Shown here: piece after piece, positions 25,790 through 35,065 of the stretch
Numbering within the stretch: position 1 is the first letter of the stretch
Layout: each line of letters begins with the position of its first letter
Assembly (NCBI GenBank): GCA_964610745.1
Contig: CAZSYL010000015.1
Coordinates: 1 to 64,000, forward strand
Direction: 5' to 3'
Origin: SHLQ01 sp964610745
GTDB taxonomy: Bacteria; Actinomycetota; Acidimicrobiia; Acidimicrobiales; SHLQ01
DNA length: 64,000 bases
Position numbers and translations under genes: made by a program
Notes under the pieces: model-generated
Database searches by the model: none
Told to the model about the DNA's origin: nothing
Seen by the model: the letters and a program-made list of their open reading frames with translations, nothing else

Positions 25790-27156
25790 ATGAGCGGAAT
25801 TAACAAAGACACCGTCGCAGGCTACGCAGACGTTGACATGGACAATGACGTCATCAGCGACAGCTACAACAAGTCCAAGGACTCGAACGACGACAACAGC
25901 ACCGCTGTTGGCATCGAGGACAGCTTCAAGACCGACTCCCACGACGACAACAGCACCGACGTCGGCATCGACGACAGCTTCAACTCGTCGAAGGATTCAC
26001 ACGACGACAACAGCACCGACGTCGGCATCGACGACAGCTTCAACTCGTCGAAGGNNNNNNNNNNNNNNNNNNNNNNNNNNNNNNNNNNNNNNNNNNNNNN
26101 NNNNNNNNNNNNNNNNNNNNNNNNNNNNNNNNNNNNNNNNNNNNNNNNNNNNNNCACGACGACAACAGCACCGACGTCGGCATCGACGACAGCTTCAACT
26201 CGTCGAAGGATTCACACGACGACAACAGCACCGACATCGACGACAGCTTCAACAAGTCCCACGTCGAGGACAACAGCACCAACGTCGACGTCGGCATCGA
26301 AGACAGCTTCAACCAGTCCACGGACTCACACGATGACAACAGCATCAACACCGATGTTGACATCGACGACAGCTTCAACACCGACTCCCACGACGACAAC
26401 AGCGTGAACGACAGCTTCAACACGACTACCACAACGGTGACCGACAACTCGCAGACGATCGCCGCCGATGATGGCGCAATCGCTGCTGGCGGCGACATGA
26501 ACGGTCAGTTCAACACCGGCAGTGTCGATGGCGTCATGGGCGGCGACAACACCTCGGTCACCGGAACGGTCGGCGACGGCAACATCGTGATGGACAACGT
26601 CAGTGGCAACGTGGCCATCGGCGGCGACGTCACCGATGTCGACGGTGGCGGCGGCAACGTCAACATGGGCGGCGTTCAGCAGAACACCGACACCGGCGGC
26701 GGCGACGCAGTCAGCGTCATGGGCGACGGCAACGACATCGCCGGCGACCAGACCGTGACGATGGAAGGTGGAGCAGGCGGCGGTGGCGGTGGCCCAGCAG
26801 TTGTCAACTTCGGTGATGACTCGGTCCTCAACACCATCGACGATGACTCAGACAACTCGATCAACGACAGCTTCAACACTGACAACTCGATCAACGACAG
26901 TCTGAACACCGACAACTCGGACAACTCGATCAACGACAGTCTGAACACTGACAACTCGGTCGACATCGACGACTCGTTCCAGGACAACTCGATCAACGAC
27001 AGCTTGAACGACACCCTGACCGACAACTCGGTCGACGTGGCGGACTCCTTCCAGGACAACTCCTCTGACGTTGACGTCACCGAGATCACGAGCCAGGTAG
27101 AGCAGCAGCTCACCGAGCTCGACATCGATCACACCGACATCGACATCGACGTCTAA
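25790..27156 (+). CDS. Asp/Asn/Ser-rich tandem-repeat protein (contains an assembly gap)
   Basis: Starts at ATG 25790 after AAAGGAGAAATCAA, a strong ribosome site. The N-terminal part consists of 20-residue tandem repeats of the DDNSTDVGIDDSFN type. The middle is a Gly/Asp/Asn-rich module (GGDVTDVDGGGGNVNMGG ... GDGNDIAGDQTVTM), and the C-terminal part returns to DNSINDSLNTD repeats. There is no signal peptide or membrane helix. The middle module resembles the protein at 33166-34107. The reading frame shifts across the 100-N gap, as expected for a gap of nominal length, so I treat both sides as one gene. Function is unknown; it may be a repetitive partner of the dynamin/IniB-like proteins. 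Confidence 0.8.
26055..26154. other. Scaffold gap (100 N) inside a tandem repeat
   Basis: The flanks are consecutive 60-base repeat units (aaggattca|cacgac phase). Keeping the repeat phase and frame requires a true length of 5 + 60n bases, so 100 is a placeholder. Confidence 0.9.
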
Positions 27157-27173
27157 GACGGGCGGGCCTACAT

Positions 27174-27198
27174 CGGCCCTGGCAACACGCCAGGGCCG
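27174..27198. terminator. Hairpin terminator after the repeat-protein gene
   Basis: CGGCCCTGGC pairs perfectly with GCCAGGGCCG across an AACAC loop, 18 bases after the stop. There is no U-tract. Confidence 0.75.
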
Positions 27199-27314
27199 AA
27201 CGTGGTACCTCACGAAACAAAGCCAAATTCGCAGCCCGACACCGGGTTGCAATTTGCGCGTTTTGAGAAAAAGTTACTGCCCGGTTTGAGCACTGGACCC
27301 AGAGTACGTACTGT

Positions 27315-29792
27315 ATGTCCTTGGTGGGAACTTCTCGGCTCGGAACGATGCCGGAGCTGGGCCGGATGATTGCTGCGGGACGTGCGGGGTTAACTGGGCT
27401 GGTTGTCGGTGCAGGCGGTATGGGTAAGACGCGCGTGCTCGACGCTCTTGCCACGCAGGGCCGCGACGCTGATCTGACCGTCCAACTCACCAGCGCAACA
27501 ACCGCTGGCGAAGACCTTTCGTTTCCGGTCGCCGACGACCTCGACCTCCTGCTCGTCGATGACGCCCAACTACTCAACGAGAGCGCCTTTAACGAGCTAC
27601 TCCGTATCGCCGAGGATCGCAACCGGTCCTTTGGGCTCTGCGTCGCAACGCGACCGGCGGTCGACCATCAACCGCTCGGCAGGCTTATCGAGGTTGCCGA
27701 ACGTCGAGGTTCCCTCCACGAGCTCGGCCCCTTCTCGAGCGATGAACTGGGCGCAGCGCTCACAACCGCGATCGACGCAGCCGTCGACGCCTCTCTTTTC
27801 TCCGCCGTGCTCGACCTGTCGGCTGGCCATCCGCTCATCGTCGACCGCCTCATCTCCGGATGGTTGGAGCTTGGTCACGTCGACCGCGGCCGACTGACCG
27901 GAGACCCAGAACCCGCACCCAACACCGTCGAACGCACTCTCCTCGGCCCAATCCAACAGCTCACCCGGGACGAACGAGCTCTGCTCGCGGCGATTGCGCT
28001 CGGCTCGAAGAACGAAACGCTCATCACCGTCCGAGCACACGACCTCCAAACGCTGCAGTCCCATGGGCTCCTGCTGGCGACGGGGATGATTCCACCGTCG
28101 ATCGCGCATGCTGCGCTTACGATCCTCGAGCTCGCTGACATCGATCGCGGCGAACGTCTCCTCGCCGACGAACTCACGAACTCAGGCGCCGACCCAACAC
28201 GCATAGCCGAGCAGTTCGCCGAGGTCAGCGAACCCGGCAACGCCGCACATCTCGCATGGATCGATGCTGGCGATGCCCTGCTCGACTCCGACCCGGAGGC
28301 AGCCGCCGAGTGGTATCTGCGCGCCCAGCGCGTCTGTGGCGACAACGACGTGACAGCACGCTATGCCGTTGCCTGCGCCGCAGCAGAGGATGAGGCCGCG
28401 GCAAATCAGGCGATCGGCGAAGTTCTCCGGAGCGAACCTCGAAACCCCCGAACGCTCGGAGCTGGCGCTCAGATCGCGGCACGCCACGGACGGTGGGGCG
28501 AAGTCGCCGACCTTCTCGGCGCTATCGAAGAACACCAACGCTGGTCGCCGACCGTGGTCGGTGTCCTCGAGCGCGGAGCCAGCCTGCTCGCCGACCGTCG
28601 GGCACCAGCCGTCGACGAGTCGGTGGCAACAGATCCAATCGCCTCGATGCTCGACGCGGCGTTCACCGCCCTGCAGATTTCCCTTGAGCACATTCCCGAA
28701 ACACCCAAGTTGACCGAGGCCGTACGCTCGCTCGCAACTCGGGTCGGTGCCCCTCCGGGAGGAGCCGACCTGCCGATGAATGCCTTCGAGCTCGGTGCAG
28801 TTGCGTCGGTAGCGGTCGGCGAACTCGATATGGCCGAGGTGTTACTCGAGTCTGCGAACCAATCGCTTTCGGGCACCTCTGGTTCGGCGCTTCACAACTG
28901 GCTTCGAGTCAGGACGGGTGGCCAACCGCAGAACAACCCACAAACCAAACAGGCAGGCACGGCGGTCGAAGATGCTCGAGCCGACTCACCCTACGCCGGC
29001 CTGCTCGATCTCGCCGCCCAGGCACTCCATGCCCGCCGCAACGGTGATGTTGCAGCCAGCAGCGACGTCCTCGACAAGCTGCGCAACGTCATAGCGCTCG
29101 CTCCTATCGACGTTCTCACCTTCGACGCCGCCGCTGAGCTGATGATCCTCGCTCGACGCTTTGGGTCACGAACAGTGCTTCACACGATCGAAGAACGACT
29201 CGAACGATTCCTCGAAGCCCATGGCAACCCTCCCCTGTGGGTGGTTCGAGTCCGCTGGGCAGAACTCGAAGCAGCTGTTGGAACGCGTGATATCGAGCTG
29301 GCCCGACACGCTGCCATGGCCCTGAAGGAAGTTGGCCCAACCGGTCCGCGGCTCTCAGCACTCATCGACGCCAGCTCGGTCTGGATCGACGTTCTCGAAG
29401 AGCGCTGTGACGTCGAGACCATCCTTGGAACCGCTGCTGATCTTGAACAGAGCGGCTACAGCAACGAAGCCGCACTTCTGGTCGGTCAAGCCGCCATTCG
29501 CCAACCGTCGCCCGAAGATGCTCGTCGACTGCTCACCAGGGCCCGCGAACTTCGAGGTGCTCCGTCTTCAGCATCGGGAGAAGCAAACTCGCCCTCGGGC
29601 CTGTCCGAGCGTGAGATCGAAGTTGCCGAGCTGATTCTCGATGGGCACTCCTACAAAGAAATCGGCAGTCGCCTCTTCATCTCGGCAAAGACCGTCGAGC
29701 ACCATTCTTCGCACATTCGACAAAAGCTCGATGCGGTCGGGGTCCCGCGCGCCGTCTTCCTCGCTGCCCTGAAAACCGACCTACAGCGATAG
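27315..29792 (+). CDS. LuxR-family ATP-binding regulator (MalT/IniR-like)
   Basis: 825 residues. An N-terminal STAND-type P-loop ATPase has Walker A GAGGMGKT (32-39) and Walker B LLLVDD (78-83). A long helical TPR-like middle is followed by a C-terminal LuxR helix-turn-helix (LSEREIEVAELILDGHSYKEIGSRLFISAKTVEHH). Such proteins are ATP- and ligand-dependent activators, like E. coli MalT. Size, architecture and place near an IniA/IniC pair match mycobacterial IniR (Rv0339c), reported as the activator of iniBAC. It is the best candidate to bind the 20-base motif of this locus, but no motif copy precedes its own gene. It ends 40 bases from the convergent IniC-like gene. Confidence 0.9.
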   Translation: MSLVGTSRLGTMPELGRMIAAGRAGLTGLVVGAGGMGKTRVLDALATQGRDADLTVQLTSATTAGEDLSFPVADDLDLLLVDDAQLLNESAFNELLRIAEDRNRSFGLCVATRPAVDHQPLGRLIEVAERRGSLHELGPFSSDELGAALTTAIDAAVDASLFSAVLDLSAGHPLIVDRLISGWLELGHVDRGRLTGDPEPAPNTVERTLLGPIQQLTRDERALLAAIALGSKNETLITVRAHDLQTLQSHGLLLATGMIPPSIAHAALTILELADIDRGERLLADELTNSGADPTRIAEQFAEVSEPGNAAHLAWIDAGDALLDSDPEAAAEWYLRAQRVCGDNDVTARYAVACAAAEDEAAANQAIGEVLRSEPRNPRTLGAGAQIAARHGRWGEVADLLGAIEEHQRWSPTVVGVLERGASLLADRRAPAVDESVATDPIASMLDAAFTALQISLEHIPETPKLTEAVRSLATRVGAPPGGADLPMNAFELGAVASVAVGELDMAEVLLESANQSLSGTSGSALHNWLRVRTGGQPQNNPQTKQAGTAVEDARADSPYAGLLDLAAQALHARRNGDVAASSDVLDKLRNVIALAPIDVLTFDAAAELMILARRFGSRTVLHTIEERLERFLEAHGNPPLWVVRVRWAELEAAVGTRDIELARHAAMALKEVGPTGPRLSALIDASSVWIDVLEERCDVETILGTAADLEQSGYSNEAALLVGQAAIRQPSPEDARRLLTRARELRGAPSSASGEANSPSGLSEREIEVAELILDGHSYKEIGSRLFISAKTVEHHSSHIRQKLDAVGVPRAVFLAALKTDLQR

Positions 29793-29831
29793 CTGCTCCC
29801 AGCCACCACTGACCAACGCGAGTCTTGCGCC

Positions 29832-31307
29832 TTATTGGGGGTTGAGGGCGACGAACATTCCCTCGCAACTGCGCACCGCAACACGAGCAGCGGTAACAAG
29901 CGAAGGCGACGAGAGAGGACTCTCCGCGCATCCGCGCCACCGCCCGATCGCGTCGAGCACTGCCGCCTTTTGTTTCTCAGGACCGCTGTCCTCGGACAAC
30001 GAGAGCCGACGTTCGATCGACGTTCCTGAGCCACCGAGCAAACGCTCGATGTCGACAAGATCGTCGGATCGAAGGACAAGCGCTCCAGAACGAATGTCGT
30101 TGAGAACACGCAGCTCGGTGAATTCATGTGCACCAGCGACGGTCCGCTCAATTCGAGCTTCAAGGTCAGCAGAAATGCCGTGCTCCTCGGCCAGACGCTG
30201 AATCGACAGGAGTGCAGAGCGTGCTTTCAACGTGTCGCGTCGAGCTCCGAAGACATCGAACAACGTCGTGCGCAGCTCATCGATCCCGCTTTCCTCCCGC
30301 ATGAGGGTTGCCATTGCCGCTGTAGAAGTCACGTCGCCCTGTCGGATTGCGTGCACGGCCAGCCGTACGCCGAAGAGTCCCAAGCGGGAAAGCAGTGCCC
30401 GACGTCCGACTTCGTCGATATCGCTCGATGTTTCAGCCGTAGCGAAACGATCGGCGGTGAGCATCAGCTTCTCGGTCTCAGACTCAGGCGTCTCGGCCAG
30501 TTTCACCAATCGCCGGTACTCGAGCTCGCGCAAACCCGTTCCCGCCTGAGCGAGCAACCCTGCAACCGGCATGACGGTTTGTACCAGGCGACGCAGCCGA
30601 GGGTCGTCGCCATATCGGCGTGCGATCTTCGACGCGGAGGTCATTGCGTCGAGCCGACCAACCGCCACCTCGTCGGCACGGGAAAGCACGGCGACGCAGT
30701 TGATCGGTGATGGCTGAGCGTACTCATCCTCGTGAAAGCTGTGGAGAAACGAGACATCGGTCGCGTGGAGGTGACGAAGCAGGTAGATCACCGCATCCGA
30801 CGGTGTGGACTTCTCGTCGTCAGGGGCGAGGAAGGAATGACTCCGCTGAGAGATTTCGGTCGACAACGAGGCAATACCCGGCGTATCGATAAGCGTCATG
30901 TCCTTCAGCGTCTTGACCGGCCATTCGACCATGAGACGGTCGATACTCTCGACGTTGCGATCTTCAAGATCGACTTCGATTGCTCCGTCTTCACGAGCAA
31001 ACCGCACCTGCTCGCGAACACCGTCTTTCATCTGGGCTTCGACCTTGTACACCCGTCCGTGCTGATACCAGGTCACGAGTCTCGTGCACTCGCCTGCGTC
31101 GGTCGGCGCCAGTTCGTCGCCCACGAGAGCGTTCAACAATGTGGACTTTCCGGCCTTGACCTTTCCCGCGATCGCGACCCGCAAAGGCTCGTCTGCGCGG
31201 TCGGCAATATCGGTAATCTCCTTGGAGAGGCCAGGGATCTCCTCTTTGAGGCTCTGACCAAGATCTAGAACATCGGTCAGCAGCCGGGACCGGCTGAGTT
31301 GCTCCAT
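29832..31307 (-). CDS. Dynamin-like GTPase, IniC-like
   Basis: 491 residues with a complete GTPase core: G1 GKVKAGKST (48-56), a G2 threonine after TDAGECT, G3 DTPG (141-144) and G4 SRAD. A helical C-terminal half has no clear membrane segment. Mycobacterial IniC is almost the same length (493). It starts 2 bases after the stop of the IniA-like gene, so the two are translationally coupled and probably act together, as bacterial dynamin pairs do, on membrane remodelling or repair. Confidence 0.92.
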   Translation of the reverse strand: MEQLSRSRLLTDVLDLGQSLKEEIPGLSKEITDIADRADEPLRVAIAGKVKAGKSTLLNALVGDELAPTDAGECTRLVTWYQHGRVYKVEAQMKDGVREQVRFAREDGAIEVDLEDRNVESIDRLMVEWPVKTLKDMTLIDTPGIASLSTEISQRSHSFLAPDDEKSTPSDAVIYLLRHLHATDVSFLHSFHEDEYAQPSPINCVAVLSRADEVAVGRLDAMTSASKIARRYGDDPRLRRLVQTVMPVAGLLAQAGTGLRELEYRRLVKLAETPESETEKLMLTADRFATAETSSDIDEVGRRALLSRLGLFGVRLAVHAIRQGDVTSTAAMATLMREESGIDELRTTLFDVFGARRDTLKARSALLSIQRLAEEHGISADLEARIERTVAGAHEFTELRVLNDIRSGALVLRSDDLVDIERLLGGSGTSIERRLSLSEDSGPEKQKAAVLDAIGRWRGCAESPLSSPSLVTAARVAVRSCEGMFVALNPQ

Positions 31308-31309
31308 CG

Positions 31310-33166
31310 TCAGCTCTCCCCGAGTGCGGCAACCTGAGCCGAGACTTTGGGCACTTCGTCGAGAATCTTCCGTACGATGCGCATTCGCTTATCCCGCGTC
31401 TCCTGGGTTGACCGGAGGGCCTGCTGGGCCGCGGCGAGCGACTCAGACGTCGAGGTGCTCAGCTCGTCGGCCCGTTCCATAAAGTGGTCCCGCAACTGCC
31501 GGTTCACGTGGCGGAGTGCATCGCGGGCTTCCTTCGAGGCGACGAACTGGGCCTCATCGGTGTACTTGCGCACTGCCTGTTTTGCTTGCAATCGCCTCTG
31601 GGACAGGGCCCGGTCGCGTTCGTCCTTCAAGGTCTTGCGTCCTACGAGACCTGCAACGGCCGGCGCTACCCATGCAGCAAGCGCAATAGGCGCGGCTGCG
31701 CCGAGCACGCCCACCATGACCATGCCGCCCATGCCACCTCTCAGCATCGTAAAGCCGCTTCCGAACGCGCTCTTGGCCTCTGTCATACCAACGTCTTCAA
31801 ACGTCGGTGCCGACGCTACGACCGCTGGATCACTGATATGTAGCTGATCGGTTATTGCCTGATGATCCGCGTCGAAGTGAGTGGAGACGTTCTCAGCCAG
31901 CTGAACAGACCTCTGATGCAACAGCGCGTAATTCTGAACGATTGCAGTGTTCACCCGATCGGTGAGCCAGGCAGAAAAGTCATCCCACGTCTTTGCAGGG
32001 TCGTTTGTTTCAATCGCAGACTCCGCATCCTTGATGATCTCGCGGAACCTCGACCGCAGGTCGTGCTCTACATCGGAGTTCAGATCGGTCGTGCCATCGG
32101 ACAGCGACTGCTGCCATCGAGCAGCCTGATTCCGAAGATTCTGAGCACGCTCCTTTTGTGCCTCGAGGTCGCGGACCTGTCGAGCAGATTCTTCAGGGTC
32201 GCTCAGAACAGCAAGTTCTGACTCGAGCTGGGGCTCAAGCTCGTCGAGCACAGCCCGAAGGCTTCCGGCGTATTCAGCTCGGGCTGTCGAGCGAGTGTTC
32301 GCGACGAGGGTGTCGCGCATGTGCGCGACGAGTTCGCCATAACCAGACTCGGCGTTGAGCTCGGCATCCTTGGTCTCGACGGCCATCTTGCGAAGCACCG
32401 TCGACACCGGGATGATCGGAATGTCGAGTCCTCGACGTTTCAGGTGGCCCTTATTGAGTTCGAGAATTCTGCGCCATTGCGGGTAGAAGTCGATCTTTGG
32501 CATCACGAGCGTGACGTGCTGACACATAGAGATCACAACGTCGAGAAAGTCGATCTCGGGCGCGGTCAGCTCTTGAGATGCATCAGACACGAACAGCACC
32601 GCATCGGCCGACGGCAGCACGCTCATCGTTAGCGCTGTGTGAGTCGAGCCGAGACCGCCAACGCCGGGAGTGTCGATAAGCGCGAGCCCTCCGGCGAAGA
32701 GCTTTCGTGGAATCCCGACACGCACGAGCGCCACCGAAGCAGCGTCCTGTGCCGACGGAGGCTCGGTGACATAGGACGGGATCTCCTCGAAGTCGATCTC
32801 GCGCATGCGCCGCTTCTCTTCGTCCTCATCGAGCTTGTACACAACGGCCACCATTGGCTCGTCCGCGTTTCGAATCTCGAGAGGTTTCGCCGTTGCGACA
32901 TCGTCGTCGACTGGACAGAGCGGGGCGTTCGCAATGGCGTTGACCATCGAGCTCTTCCCCATCTTGAACTCGCCGACGACCGCAACGGTGCACGTCTGGT
33001 CGGCAAAGCGGTTCGCCGCAGCGTGCGTTCGCTGATTGAGGTCCGGTCGGTCGGCAGCGTCGACGAGACGCAGCAGCGACTTTGCGGTGACCAGATCCTC
33101 CTTAATCGAAGGATCGGGTGCGGTCTTGTTCGTCACGGCTGCTTTCTGGTCGGTTGCTTGGGCCAT
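31310..33166 (-). CDS. Dynamin-like GTPase, IniA-like
   Basis: 618 residues. GTPase core: G1 GEFKMGKSS (65-73), G3 DTPG (165-168) and G4 MPKIDF. Long helices follow, with a hydrophobic paddle of two short membrane-inserting segments (MVMVGVLGAAAPIALAAWVAPAVAGLVG, around 480-510), then a helical tail. This matches the bacterial dynamin-like protein IniA (about 640 residues), which binds membranes and tubulates or fissions them. Its ATG overlaps the stop of the preceding repeat protein by one base (TAATG). It is central to the ini-like operon. Confidence 0.93.
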   Translation of the reverse strand: MAQATDQKAAVTNKTAPDPSIKEDLVTAKSLLRLVDAADRPDLNQRTHAAANRFADQTCTVAVVGEFKMGKSSMVNAIANAPLCPVDDDVATAKPLEIRNADEPMVAVVYKLDEDEEKRRMREIDFEEIPSYVTEPPSAQDAASVALVRVGIPRKLFAGGLALIDTPGVGGLGSTHTALTMSVLPSADAVLFVSDASQELTAPEIDFLDVVISMCQHVTLVMPKIDFYPQWRRILELNKGHLKRRGLDIPIIPVSTVLRKMAVETKDAELNAESGYGELVAHMRDTLVANTRSTARAEYAGSLRAVLDELEPQLESELAVLSDPEESARQVRDLEAQKERAQNLRNQAARWQQSLSDGTTDLNSDVEHDLRSRFREIIKDAESAIETNDPAKTWDDFSAWLTDRVNTAIVQNYALLHQRSVQLAENVSTHFDADHQAITDQLHISDPAVVASAPTFEDVGMTEAKSAFGSGFTMLRGGMGGMVMVGVLGAAAPIALAAWVAPAVAGLVGRKTLKDERDRALSQRRLQAKQAVRKYTDEAQFVASKEARDALRHVNRQLRDHFMERADELSTSTSESLAAAQQALRSTQETRDKRMRIVRKILDEVPKVSAQVAALGES

Positions 33167-34107
33167 TAGGCATCCAACTCGAGCGCTGCGTCTTCCAGCT
33201 CGGACTCAAGTTCGTTTGCCTGGACCTCCAACTCCATTGCGGCATCGGCTCCCGAGTCGCTAAAGGCCGGTTCGGGTTCCGGATCAAATTCCGGTTCGGG
33301 CGCCACACCGATGTTTGCGGTCTGGTCGCCGGTGAGGTCGTTCTCATCTCCCACTGCGCTTGCCACATCGCCGCCAGCATCGATATCGACCTGGGTGCCG
33401 CCAAGGTTGGCATTTCCACCAGCATCGACGTCGGTGGCGTCGCCGCCAATTGCGAGTGCGTCGATCTCAGAGTCGTTAGCGAGAACGTTTTGATCGCCGA
33501 TCGCCGAGTCTTCAATCGCCACATCCCCGCCTGCTTGAACGCCGCCGATTTCGCCGGTATTCACCGCCGAGTCTTCAACGTCGCCGCCGACAACGACCGC
33601 GCCGTCATCGCCAACGTTTGCCGAGTTGCTGACCTCTTGGTCAAAGTCGACATCACCCTCGGCGAAGATGGTTGTGTTCACGCTCTGATCGACGATCTGG
33701 TCGCCCTCCTCAACGTTCGTCACGTTCGTCACCTCGGTGACCTCGGTGACGTTGCGAACAACCGTGACGTTGTCGCCGGCCTGCTGGACGACCTGGGGCG
33801 GTTGATTCGCTATTGCCTCACGTAGAGGCTGAAGTTGCGCCTGCTGCTGCAACGACATGTTCTGAGAGAGCTCTTCGATCGCATTCTGCAGATCGGCCGA
33901 CGACACGTTGTCGCATCCCGCCTCATGCACTGCAAGCAACGTCTCCTGAAGGAGTTCCAACTCGTTGAGCTCAGCAGCCTCAGCGTCGTTGTTCAGCGTT
34001 GCTTTCGTTGTTTTCGCTGACTCGACGCCGCCCTGCTCGGGCACTTCGTCTGTTAGGAAATCCCAAAGGACTTCTCCGATTTTGCTCAGATCCTCTTGGT
34101 CCACCAT
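33166..34107 (-). CDS. Repeat-rich protein heading the dynamin operon
   Basis: 313 residues from an ATG with AAAGG 9 bases upstream. A helical N-terminus (about 1-110, Gln/Glu-rich) is followed by Val/Asn/Thr-rich repeats (VRNVTEVTEVTNVTNV), a Gly/Asp-rich beta-repeat module (VVGGDVEDSAVNTGEIGGVQAGGDV ... GGDATDVDAGGNANLGG) and an acidic helical C-terminus after PEPEFDPEPEP. The module resembles the middle of the protein at 25790-27156. There is no signal peptide. By position it takes the place of IniB, directly before and coupled to the IniA-like gene. The 20-base motif lies 57 bases upstream of the start. Confidence 0.85.
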   Translation of the reverse strand: MVDQEDLSKIGEVLWDFLTDEVPEQGGVESAKTTKATLNNDAEAAELNELELLQETLLAVHEAGCDNVSSADLQNAIEELSQNMSLQQQAQLQPLREAIANQPPQVVQQAGDNVTVVRNVTEVTEVTNVTNVEEGDQIVDQSVNTTIFAEGDVDFDQEVSNSANVGDDGAVVVGGDVEDSAVNTGEIGGVQAGGDVAIEDSAIGDQNVLANDSEIDALAIGGDATDVDAGGNANLGGTQVDIDAGGDVASAVGDENDLTGDQTANIGVAPEPEFDPEPEPAFSDSGADAAMELEVQANELESELEDAALELDA

Positions 34108-34163
34108 GTCGGTGCCTTTCTCTCGATTACTACTGAAATCCTAGAGAGGCTCTCGGTGACCGG

Positions 34164-34183
34164 AATCGGGGAGAACCCCTATT
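34164..34183 (-). promoter_or_regulatory. ini-like locus motif, copy B
   Basis: On the reverse strand: AATAGGGG-N6-CCGATT, 57 bases before the start at 34107. A CCCCTA/TAGGGG inverted repeat overlaps it, as at copy A. It probably controls the repeat-protein/IniA/IniC operon. Confidence 0.65.
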
Positions 34184-34237
34184 CCTCTAGGGGGTCGATC
34201 GGGGCCGGAAAACCAACGATTTTGAGCGGCCACCGAG

Positions 34238-34888
34238 CTACTCGAAGTAGTCGTCCGGGTCATGATCGGCAACGTCAGCGAAGGACGCTGTGTCCAATTC
34301 AGTCAGGTCGGCGGACGAATCCAGCGGTGTGTCGTCGCCATCGAAACCGTCGTCGTCTGCTACGGCCGGTGGGGTGTCGATTTCGGTGAGCTCGCTGGAG
34401 CGGCTGAGTCCGACACCTAACGGTTCGACCGTGCTGGTCAGATCGAATTCACCGAAGTCGGTCGCTTCGGCTTCTAGGTCATCAGAAATTTCACCGTCTG
34501 GAGGGTCAGCGTCGGAATCGCCGACATCAGTAGTGGTTGCGTCGGCCCCGTCACCTGAATCCTCGTCGAGGAACGGATCATCATCACCAACGATCTCATC
34601 GAGCGCCGTTGGATCATCGCCGTTGCTGTCGTAGGCCCGTTCGAAGAGTCCGGGTACATCGGATAGCTCGATCGACATCAACGAATCGAGCCCTGCTCCG
34701 GGGTCGAGCAGTTCTGCAAGCGCAGGGGGAAACGCATCGGCCACAAGCCGTAGCGACAGCTCGATGTCTTCAATGCTGAAGTCACCAAAACCGTGCGCCG
34801 GCAGGTAGCCGGACGGATCAGCGATATACGCTGCCCGTTCACCAGGCTCGCGGAGGAGATCCTCAACGAGTTGCAAAAAACTGCTCAC
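34238..34888 (-). CDS. IniB N-terminal-domain-like acidic protein
   Basis: 216 residues if it starts at GTG 34888. The first ~60 residues (SFLQLVEDLLREPGERAAYIADPSGYLPAHGFGDFSIEDIELSLRLVADAFP) follow the pattern of the IniB N-terminal domain in mycobacteria: a helix ending in a run like ARSFVAAPGRAMTSAG, then an Asp/Ile stretch and a helix. The rest is very acidic and low-complexity (Asp/Glu/Ser/Thr). No signal or membrane helix is seen. It is encoded just upstream of the repeat-protein/dynamin operon and divergent from the Hsp70-type gene. The start lacks a good ribosome site. Confidence 0.75.
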   Translation of the reverse strand: MSSFLQLVEDLLREPGERAAYIADPSGYLPAHGFGDFSIEDIELSLRLVADAFPPALAELLDPGAGLDSLMSIELSDVPGLFERAYDSNGDDPTALDEIVGDDDPFLDEDSGDGADATTTDVGDSDADPPDGEISDDLEAEATDFGEFDLTSTVEPLGVGLSRSSELTEIDTPPAVADDDGFDGDDTPLDSSADLTELDTASFADVADHDPDDYFE

Positions 34889-34920
34889 GTCTAAACGGTA
34901 GCTAGGCCGACCGTGAAAGC

Positions 34921-34940
34921 AATAGGTGCGTTCCCCGATC
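34921..34940 (+). promoter_or_regulatory. ini-like locus motif, copy D
   Basis: AATAGGTG-N6-CCGATC in the divergent intergenic region, oriented towards the first Hsp70-type gene. It differs from the other copies at position 7 (T for G). Confidence 0.55.
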
Positions 34941-35065
34941 TCACCCCCGTGGTTGGGCGAACGACTGCGCACCAGACTCTAAGACGATGTACATTGCTGG
35001 TCGTTCGGACCTATGCTTTGTCCGGGCACTCAGTTCATATGCGGGACGGAAAGCGGGAATCTGAA

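Noticed and set aside
25860..26440. Regular repeats that could suggest a CRISPR array
   Set aside because: The 60-base units are contiguous, in frame and coding, with no unique spacers and no cas genes.
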